Below, one piece after another: positions 22,482 through 27,906 of a stretch of DNA of 27,906 nt. Position 1 is the first letter of the stretch. Each line of letters starts with the position of its first letter. The stretch is from JBHJHK01 sp050330975. GTDB lineage: Bacteria > Pseudomonadota > Gammaproteobacteria > Competibacterales > Competibacteraceae. The notes below the pieces were generated by a model. That model saw only the letters and a list, made by a program, of their open reading frames with translations. It did not search any database and had not been told where the DNA came from. The position numbers and the translations under genes are program-made. The stretch lies in assembly GCA_050330975.1 (NCBI GenBank), contig JBHJHK010000492.1:1-27906 (forward strand). Reading direction: 5' to 3'.

Positions 22482-23333
22482 ATGACTCCCACCTCCCACC
22501 GCGTTCTGAGCAAAAACCCTCGGGGTTTCCACCGCCTCCACTACCTCCAGTGGGGGGAGTCCCAGAACCCCAAGGTGTTGTTTTGCGTCCACGGTTTGGC
22601 CCGCAATGCCCGGGACTTCGACGCTTTGGCCGCAGCCCTAGCCCACCGCTATCGGGTGATCTGTCCCGATGTCGCCGGGCGGGGGGAGAGCGACTGGCTG
22701 GCGGATCCCGCCGACTACCACTATGGCCAATACCTCACCGATGCGACGGTGGTTCTCGCCCACAGCCGCGCTGAAACCGTCGCATGGCTGGGCACCTCCA
22801 TGGGGGGGCTGTTGGGCATGATGATGGCGGCCCAGCCCCAATCGCCCATCGAGCGCTTGGTGCTCAACGACGTTGGGCCTTGGATACCCCAAGCCGCTTT
22901 GGAGCGCATCGCCGACTACCTGGCGCCGCGCCCCACCTTTGCCGACCTAAACGCCGTCGAGGCCCATCTACGCCGCACCATGACAACCTTTGGTCGGTTG
23001 ACCGATGGGCAATGGCGCCACCTGGCCCGCCACGGCGTTCACAGGCAAGGCGACCGATACGTTCTCCACTGGGACCCCAAGATCTTGGATAGCTTCGTCG
23101 ACGCCATCGACGGCGATGTAGATTTATGGGCTGTATGGGATGCCGTGACCTGCCCGGCGTTGGTGGTGCGGGGGGCCGAAAGCGATGTCTTGCCGCAGAC
23201 GGTCGCCGCCGAGATGACCCAACGGGGGCCTAGGGCCACGGGTCACGAGGTGTCCGGTGTTGGCCACGCGCCGCTGTTGATGGATGAGGCCCAGTGGGCG
23301 CCGGTGGAACAATGGTTGGCGGCAGGTTTGTGA
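22482..23333 (+). CDS. Alpha/beta hydrolase
   Basis: A 283-residue alpha/beta-hydrolase-fold enzyme. The oxyanion loop is VHGLARNARDF, the nucleophile elbow is GTSMGG with S106, and the remaining triad members are D235 (RGAESDVL) and H262 (GVGHAPLL). The segment after the elbow (LNDVGPWIP..ALERIADYL) forms the lid region seen in many esterase- and lactonase-like members. The substrate is not predictable. ATG 22482 is chosen for the AAGG eight bases upstream; the open frame extends to 22425, but that part overlaps the preceding terminator. It is cytosolic, with no signal peptide. Confidence 0.88.
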   Translation: MTPTSHRVLSKNPRGFHRLHYLQWGESQNPKVLFCVHGLARNARDFDALAAALAHRYRVICPDVAGRGESDWLADPADYHYGQYLTDATVVLAHSRAETVAWLGTSMGGLLGMMMAAQPQSPIERLVLNDVGPWIPQAALERIADYLAPRPTFADLNAVEAHLRRTMTTFGRLTDGQWRHLARHGVHRQGDRYVLHWDPKILDSFVDAIDGDVDLWAVWDAVTCPALVVRGAESDVLPQTVAAEMTQRGPRATGHEVSGVGHAPLLMDEAQWAPVEQWLAAGL

Positions 23334-23533
23334 TGGGGCGTTCTCACGGCTGGGAAATTGTGATACTTTGTCGACAAATAAGGACGCTGTTCCCTTTTTT
23401 GAAACCCGGGATGGGTTAACACACGGCCAACCTTCCAAGGGGAGCTCACTCCCCACAGAGCACGGTTCCCACCGTGCCAGGTGGCCTAAAACCGCCCCGG
23501 GGCTTCTACAACGCTCTTGGGAGCCCCTCGAAT
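23334..23533. other. Hairpin-rich leader before the unrecognised 432-aa gene
   Basis: No gene is supported here. A 12-bp palindrome TTTGTCGACAAA occupies 23367-23378. Two stable stems follow: GGGGAG/CTCCCC (23439-23444 with 23449-23454) and CACGG/CCGTG (23461-23465 with 23472-23476). The palindrome may be an operator and the stems part of a structured 5' leader. Confidence 0.45.
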
Positions 23534-24832
23534 ATGACTGCTGAGGCCATTGTTGAACGCTCTCGTGCCCATCGGCGGCACGCCCTCTACACCCAGGGAT
23601 TGGGGCGTTTGGAACCCGTGTTGTGGGCCATCGCCGACCTCCAGACCGCTTTGAGTCCCAAAAGCACCCAGGATTTAAGCCGTCGCTCCCCCCTAGCCCT
23701 CGATAAACGCCTCCAGCAAACTTCCGCCTCGAGAGCTCCCGTTCGCCTGAATTTATCCCAGCACGTCCACAGCGACCAGCCCCAGGTCAATTTTCTAGTG
23801 CCCTCCAGCAGTGTGGCCGACTATTGTGTGGGGGTCGCCAACGACGATAAAGCCGCCGACCCCTTGGGGATGCGAAGCCTCTACGGGATCCTCGACCACT
23901 ACGATATCGCTCGCGTCGCCATTCAAGTGCCTGCCGACCGGCGCGCCGGGGAGTCCGGGGGGGTGGTGGATTTGCGGGCCAAGAACTACGCTCGGCGTTT
24001 TCGCCTCAAGGATCGGCGTCAAGCGCAACTGCGCAGTCTCATCGATCGGGCCCTGTGGGGGGGGGAGCGGTTGTGGCTAGACCGGGAGATGGTGGATTGC
24101 TACAGCCGCATCGCCCCCGAGCGCCAGGACTTTCTCACCGAAATGGGCCTGATTTTGCTGCCCGACGAAGCGGGGCGCTTCGAGCTGTTTGTGCCCGGCG
24201 CCTTCTCCAAGCGCGATGCCCAGGTATCCACCAAGCAGCTCAATCAGATCGTCGTCTATCTAGATCGCTGTTTGCGCACCTCCGCCGACGGTCAACAGTT
24301 CTTCTTGCGCCAAGACGCAGCGTGCTCTACCCAGCAGCGGTTGTTCAATGCCTTGACCCAGCAAGGCATGCTCGACAGCCAGGCCCTCAAACAGCGCCTA
24401 GAGGCCTTGGCCATTCGCTATCGGGTATCCCCCAACATCTACGGTTCCAACCAATACATCGAGTTTTACCGCGAGGCCAACGGAGCGCAAATAGAAATCC
24501 CCAAGGCCACTCCGGCCATGGACTCACCGTCGCGGCGCGGGGCTATGGCTCCCGGCGCGGAAGCCCCTGTCCGAGGATCTCCCGTCCCAGCCGCCTCTCC
24601 CGTGGCTCGGGAACTGCCGCGGCCGCTGTTTTGCTTGGCCAACCACGTGCTGATCACCGGCAAAGCCCAGCCCATACCCAGCGATGAGCGCTACCACCAG
24701 TGGTTGAGGAGCGTGGATATCGTCGACGCCCTGGGTCAGCTAGGGCTCGGGGTGGCTTTGTCAGATGTGGCGGAAACCGGTGGCGCCAAGTTCACCTATC
24801 TCGCCCCCCTAAACCCCCGGCAAAGGTCGTAA
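23534..24832 (+). CDS. Hypothetical protein, family not recognised
   Basis: A 432-residue soluble protein with no signal peptide or membrane segment. Residues about 75-320 look like a folded mixed alpha/beta region: VNFLVPSSSVADYCVGVAND, LYGILDHYDIARVAIQVPADRR, VDLRAKNYARRF, and a charged LKDRRQAQLRSLIDRALWGGERLWLDREMVDCYSRI block. Residues about 321-363 are a Pro/Ala/Ser-rich low-complexity linker. The last 65 residues form a second small domain (FCLANHVLITGKAQPIPSDERYHQWL to GGAKFTYLAPL). Codon use resembles the neighbours, so recent transfer is not indicated. ATG 23534 is the chosen start, with GGGAG ten bases upstream; GTG 23474 is in frame but lies in a leader hairpin. A run of nine G occurs at 24057-24065. 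I do not assign a function. Confidence 0.75.
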   Translation: MTAEAIVERSRAHRRHALYTQGLGRLEPVLWAIADLQTALSPKSTQDLSRRSPLALDKRLQQTSASRAPVRLNLSQHVHSDQPQVNFLVPSSSVADYCVGVANDDKAADPLGMRSLYGILDHYDIARVAIQVPADRRAGESGGVVDLRAKNYARRFRLKDRRQAQLRSLIDRALWGGERLWLDREMVDCYSRIAPERQDFLTEMGLILLPDEAGRFELFVPGAFSKRDAQVSTKQLNQIVVYLDRCLRTSADGQQFFLRQDAACSTQQRLFNALTQQGMLDSQALKQRLEALAIRYRVSPNIYGSNQYIEFYREANGAQIEIPKATPAMDSPSRRGAMAPGAEAPVRGSPVPAASPVARELPRPLFCLANHVLITGKAQPIPSDERYHQWLRSVDIVDALGQLGLGVALSDVAETGGAKFTYLAPLNPRQRS

Positions 24833-24931
24833 ATGGCCCCGCCCCTTGGGCCCCTTGGCCTGAGGGGGAGTATTCAACCGAGGACAAGCGTCAAAAGGGC
24901 GACGAATACCCTTTACCGAGAGGTCGCCCCA

Positions 24932-25300
24932 ATGTCGACGCCGCGCAATGTGCAGGGCACTGCCCTGCAAGTCTGTTGTCAAGACCCCATGACGGGTTTC
25001 TACCGCACCGGTCGCTGTGAAACCGGCCCCGAAGATCTGGGAGTCCACGTGGTGTGTGCCCAGGTGGACCAGGCCTTCTTGGCCTTTACCCGCGCCCGAG
25101 GCAACGATTTGACCACGCCCCGTCCTCCGGCCTTTCCAGGACTCAAGCCCGGGGATCGTTGGTGTTTGTGTGCATCCCGCTGGCAAGAGGCCTGGGAGGC
25201 GGGCGCCGCACCGCCGGTGGTGCTGGCGGCCACCCACGAAGCCGCCCTGGAGACGATCCCCTTGGCGGTCTTGGAGCGCCACGCCGTCGACGCCTCCTAA
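24932..25300 (+). CDS. DUF2237 family protein
   Basis: A 122-residue protein that fits DUF2237 closely: NVQGTALQVCCQDPMTGFYRTGRCETGPEDLGVHVVCAQV, the FLAFTRARGNDLTTP segment, then FPGLKPGDRWCLCASRWQEAWEAGAAPPVVLAATHEAAL and a short helical end. The conserved cysteines (CC, C in GRC, VVC, WCLC) are all present. The family is widespread and of unknown function. ATG 24932 has GAGAGG eight bases upstream and matches the family N-terminus; ATG 24833, which abuts the preceding stop codon, would add 33 unrelated residues. The Shine-Dalgarno lies at the end of a hairpin loop formed by GGGCGAC/GTCGCCC (24897-24903 with 24923-24929). Its stop overlaps the convergent murU stop by two bases. Confidence 0.9.
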   Translation: MSTPRNVQGTALQVCCQDPMTGFYRTGRCETGPEDLGVHVVCAQVDQAFLAFTRARGNDLTTPRPPAFPGLKPGDRWCLCASRWQEAWEAGAAPPVVLAATHEAALETIPLAVLERHAVDAS

Positions 25301-25986
25301 TCCGCCAGCCAGCCCTGGGCCCTGGCGACGACCATCCGCAGGGCCGCCAGGCGCTGGGGGGTGCCCACATCGCGCCACACTCCGCGGTAGTGTTCTCCAC
25401 TCACCTGGGCCTCGGCCATGGCTCGACGCCACAGGGGCACAATGGAAAACCGCCCCGGACGACAGCCGGTGAATAGGGCCGGTTGTAAAACGCCGAGGCC
25501 GCTGTAGGTGAGGCGCTGGGCCCCCTCGGGGGCCTCCACTACCCGGCCGGCCACCAGGGCGAAGTCCCCCCGGGGGTGATGGTCGGGGTTGTCCACCAGC
25601 ACTAGGTGGGCCAGGCCGGTGGGGGGTTGGTGTAACCGCTGTCGGGGGTAGTCGGTCCACACGTCGGCGTTGACCACGGCAAAGGGCTCGTCCCCCAGCT
25701 GGGCCAGGGCTTGATAGACGCCGCCGCCGCTATCCAAGGCCGCCTCGGGTTCCACCGAATAGCGAATGGTCACCCCAAAGGATTTGCCATCTCCCAAGGC
25801 GTCCCGCAGCAGGGTCCCGCGATAGCCGCAGTTGATGACGATCTCCCGAAACCCCCCCCCAGCCAGGGCTTCTAGGTGGTGGACGATGAGGGGTTTATCC
25901 CCCACGTCCACCAGGGGCTTGGGGATGACATCGGTGAGGGGGCGCAGCCTGTCGCCGCGGCCAGCGGATAAGATCAAGGCCTTCAC
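25297..25986 (-). CDS. murU: N-acetylmuramate alpha-1-phosphate uridylyltransferase
   Basis: MurU converts MurNAc 1-phosphate and UTP to UDP-MurNAc in the cell-wall recycling route that bypasses de novo synthesis. The 229-residue protein is a nucleotidyltransferase of the sugar-phosphate class: ALILSAGRGDRLRPLTDVIPKPLV (nucleotide-binding G-x-G-x-R and catalytic lysine), INCGYRG, ALDSGGGV, VVNADVWTDY (metal-binding aspartate) and the C-terminal RGVWRDVGTPQRL. The start is GTG 25986, overlapping the amgK stop by four bases (GTGA), which gives the usual MKALIL-type N-terminus; the longer open frame to 26124 would overlap amgK. It forms an operon with amgK, its pathway partner. A run of nine C (plus strand, 25852-25860) lies within the gene. 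Confidence 0.92.
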   Translation of the reverse strand: MKALILSAGRGDRLRPLTDVIPKPLVDVGDKPLIVHHLEALAGGGFREIVINCGYRGTLLRDALGDGKSFGVTIRYSVEPEAALDSGGGVYQALAQLGDEPFAVVNADVWTDYPRQRLHQPPTGLAHLVLVDNPDHHPRGDFALVAGRVVEAPEGAQRLTYSGLGVLQPALFTGCRPGRFSIVPLWRRAMAEAQVSGEHYRGVWRDVGTPQRLAALRMVVARAQGWLAD

Positions 25987-27041
25987 GGCAACTCGACGGC
26001 GTCCAGGAGGGCCGCCAGTTCCCCCAGGGCCGGGTAGCGATGGCTCACCTGGCGGGCGTAATCCAGGGTGGTGGGGAGGTCTTGGAGGTAGCGCGGCTTG
26101 CCGTCGCGGTGATAGAGGCGACAAAAGATGCCCAGCACCTTGAGGTGGCGCTGGAGGCCCATGAGGTCAAACCAGCGCAGAAAGGTCGCCCCGTCGCCGA
26201 GGCCCGACAGCCCCGCCCGCCGGAGCTGTCGCCAATGGCCCAAGACCCACGCCTCCACCCGTTCTCGGGGCCAGGGGATGTAGCTATCTTTGAACAGAGA
26301 GACCAAATCGTAGGTCACGGGCCCCACCACGGCGTCTTGGAAATCCAACACCCCGGGGCGGCCCTGGGGGTCGTGGTCCACCACCATGAGATTGCGGGAA
26401 TGGTAATCCCGGTGGACCCACACCTGGGGTTGGGCGCGGGCGTTGTCCAACAGGTACTGGTAGGTCGCCCCAAGCCCCAGGGTTTCCCCGGGGGAAGGCG
26501 GGCGCTGGAGGTGGCGAGTGAGAAACCAGGCGTCAAACAACGCCATTTCCCCCAAGAGGCGCTGGGCGTCATAGGGGGGAAGCAGGGCCGTTTTGGGGTC
26601 GCCTGCCAGCTGCAGGCGGATGAGACTGGCCGTGGCCGCCCCGTAGAGGGCGTCGGCCCGGGCGTCGTCGACGTCGCCCCCGCGGAGGGCGGCGAAATAG
26701 CTCACATCCCCCAGGTCTTCCAAGAGCAAAAAGCCCCTGTCGGGGTCTTGGGCCAAGATTTTGGGGGGCCGCAGGCCCAAGTTCTCCAGGGCGTGGGCGA
26801 TGGCGACAAAGGGACCCACGTCTTCCCGGGGGGGGGGTGCATCCAACACCACTTGGGTATTGCCACCCGTGGTCAGTCGAAAGTAGCGGCGGAAGCTGGC
26901 ATCGCCGGCCAAGGGGCGCAAGGTTTCACTGGCCACCTCAAAGCCGAGGCCATGGAGCCAGGTGACCAGGGCCTCGCGACGCGGGTCCGGGTGGGTGGAG
27001 ACCCCCGTGGGCGCTTGATTCTGCGGGTTTATTCGCCTCAT
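25983..27041 (-). CDS. amgK: N-acetylmuramate/N-acetylglucosamine kinase
   Basis: AmgK phosphorylates MurNAc (and GlcNAc) at the anomeric position, supplying MurU. It belongs to the aminoglycoside-phosphotransferase-like kinase fold. In 352 residues it shows LAGDASFRRYFRL (P-loop-like strand), VVLDAPPP, a hinge region with LLLEDLGDVSYFAAL, the catalytic WVHRDYHSRNLMV (H-x-D-x4-N) and the metal-binding GVLDFQDAVVGPVTYDLVSLF, followed by the HLKVLGIFCRLYHRDGKPRYL signature. ATG 27041 lacks a Shine-Dalgarno, and only 38 bases separate it from the divergent coaD. A run of ten C on the coding strand (26828-26837) encodes the triple proline of DAPPP. Confidence 0.92.
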   Translation of the reverse strand: MRRINPQNQAPTGVSTHPDPRREALVTWLHGLGFEVASETLRPLAGDASFRRYFRLTTGGNTQVVLDAPPPREDVGPFVAIAHALENLGLRPPKILAQDPDRGFLLLEDLGDVSYFAALRGGDVDDARADALYGAATASLIRLQLAGDPKTALLPPYDAQRLLGEMALFDAWFLTRHLQRPPSPGETLGLGATYQYLLDNARAQPQVWVHRDYHSRNLMVVDHDPQGRPGVLDFQDAVVGPVTYDLVSLFKDSYIPWPRERVEAWVLGHWRQLRRAGLSGLGDGATFLRWFDLMGLQRHLKVLGIFCRLYHRDGKPRYLQDLPTTLDYARQVSHRYPALGELAALLDAVELP

Positions 27042-27079
27042 AATTGCGGCAATTTTACGCCAAAAAAGCCAATAACCCC

Positions 27080-27571
27080 ATGCCCATCACCGCGATTTAT
27101 CCGGGGACCTTCGACCCCCTCACCAATGGCCATGTGGATATCGCCGAGCGCGGGGCGCGGATGTTCGACCATCTCGTGGTGGCCGTCGCCGCCAATCCGG
27201 GCAAACATCCCCTGTTTTCCCTGGAAGAGCGGGTTCAGCTGGCCAAAACGGCCCTGTCCCATGTGGATAACGTCGAGGTAAAGGGTTTCCACACGCTGTT
27301 GGTCAACTTCACCTTGGACATCAAAGCCCAGGTCATCGTCCGTGGCCTGCGGGCGGTGTCGGACTTCGAGTACGAGTTTCAACTGGCCAGTATGAACCGT
27401 CGCCTCCAGCCTTCCCTGGAGACCACCTTTCTCACCCCCACCGAGCAGTACTCGTTTATCTCCTCGAGCCTGGTAAAGGAAGTGGCCAAACTCGGCGGGG
27501 ATATCTCGGCCTTTGTCCATCCCCAGGTCCAGGCGGCTCTCGAGGCCAAGTACGCCGTTCGAGGGCGCTAG
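27080..27571 (+). CDS. coaD: Phosphopantetheine adenylyltransferase
   Basis: CoaD transfers AMP from ATP to 4'-phosphopantetheine to give dephospho-CoA, the penultimate step of coenzyme A synthesis. The 163-residue length is typical. It has the nucleotidylyltransferase signature PGTFDPLTNGH (T15-x-G-H18), GLRAVSDFEYEFQ, the LTPTEQYSFISSSLVKEVAKLGGD segment with the ISSS ATP-binding motif, and FVHP near the C-terminus. ATG 27080 is the homologous start; an open frame to 27044 runs through the promoter region. No Shine-Dalgarno is visible. It is followed after 75 bases by the ferredoxin gene. Confidence 0.96.
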   Translation: MPITAIYPGTFDPLTNGHVDIAERGARMFDHLVVAVAANPGKHPLFSLEERVQLAKTALSHVDNVEVKGFHTLLVNFTLDIKAQVIVRGLRAVSDFEYEFQLASMNRRLQPSLETTFLTPTEQYSFISSSLVKEVAKLGGDISAFVHPQVQAALEAKYAVRGR

Positions 27572-27609
27572 GGCGTTGGCGGGGTTTGTTGACCGAGGTC
27601 TAGGGGCGA

Positions 27610-27629
27610 TAGAATGGGGTGTTAACCCC
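27610..27629 (+). promoter_or_regulatory. Weak promoter and stem before the ferredoxin gene
   Basis: TAGAAT at 27610-27615 resembles a -10 box, with TTGTTG (27586-27591) 18 bases or TTGACC (27589-27594) 15 bases upstream as imperfect -35 candidates. A small GGGGT/ACCCC stem follows at 27616-27629. Read-through from coaD is equally possible. Confidence 0.3.
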
Positions 27630-27646
27630 TTGAGAGGTAAAGCCCT

Positions 27647-27906
27647 ATGGCACTGATGATTACCGACGCTTGCATCAATTGCGACGTCTGCGAGCCCGAA
27701 TGCCCCAACGGGGCCATCTACCAGGGCGAGGAAATTTACGTCATCGAGCCCAGCCGTTGCACCGAATGCGTCGGCCATTTCGATACCCCCCAATGCGTCG
27801 AGGTATGCCCGGTGGATTGCATTCCCCTCAACCCCGACTACCCCGAGAGCCGAGGGGTCCTCCTAGCCAAATACCATCGCCTCCAGCTGGAGGACGAGCC
27901 CGTCAT
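27647..27906 (+). CDS. yfhL: 2[4Fe-4S] ferredoxin, YfhL/Alvin type, 3' truncated
   Basis: A small electron carrier with two [4Fe-4S] clusters; the window ends before the stop codon, leaving 86 residues. Cluster 1 ligands are in CINCDVCEPECP, and cluster 2 ligands in CTECVGHFDTPQCVEVCPVDCI, which has the extra residues between the second and third cysteines that mark the Alvin ferredoxin class. An acidic C-terminal extension begins after PLNPDYPESRG. From memory the N-terminal half is nearly identical to the Allochromatium vinosum ferredoxin. GAGAGG lies nine bases before ATG 27647. The coaD-ferredoxin adjacency is common in gammaproteobacteria. Confidence 0.95.
   Translation, partial: MALMITDACINCDVCEPECPNGAIYQGEEIYVIEPSRCTECVGHFDTPQCVEVCPVDCIPLNPDYPESRGVLLAKYHRLQLEDEPV

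Overview
The window looks like a chromosomal segment of a GC-rich gammaproteobacterium, probably a sulfur-oxidising or Chromatiales-like lineage. The grounds are the carA-carB-greA order, the coaD next to a YfhL-type ferredoxin that closely resembles (from memory) the 2[4Fe-4S] ferredoxin of Allochromatium vinosum, the amgK-murU pair, and strong use of GGG/CCC-rich codons. Taxonomy is inferred from gene content only.

Bases 1-13369 form an accessory envelope and surface-protein island. On the plus strand come a truncated DUF4384 protein, a second exported DUF4384 protein, an exported OmpA-C peptidoglycan-binding protein, a TpsB/FhaC-type outer-membrane transporter, two tandem TpsA exoproteins with haemagglutination-activity domains, and an exported DUF4397 protein that ends at a clear intrinsic terminator. 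Facing them is a 777-residue protein with a signal peptide, TPR repeats and an intact CHAT peptidase His/Cys pair. I read this as a two-partner secretion locus that carries its own exported caspase-like peptidase and envelope adaptors. The TPS core is established biology; the combination and any proteolytic role are inference.

Bases 13370-20833 are housekeeping. A divergent regulatory region with an FMN riboswitch precedes ribB. A PLP-dependent aminotransferase lies on the minus strand, divergent from carA. carA, carB and greA follow, the last two with a 4-base overlap. The carA leader holds a hairpin, a duplicated 15-base element and a short upstream ORF that ends exactly at the carA ATG.

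Bases 20834-24832 hold a tRNA-Val(CAC) with a near-consensus promoter, a glycine-rich protein with six EF-hands and its own terminator, an alpha/beta hydrolase, and an unrecognised 432-residue protein with a hairpin-rich leader.

Bases 24833-27906 hold a DUF2237 protein, the MurNAc-recycling pair amgK-murU (minus strand, 4-base overlap), coaD and the start of a 2[4Fe-4S] ferredoxin cut by the window edge. I see no insertion sequence, integrase, CRISPR array or rRNA.
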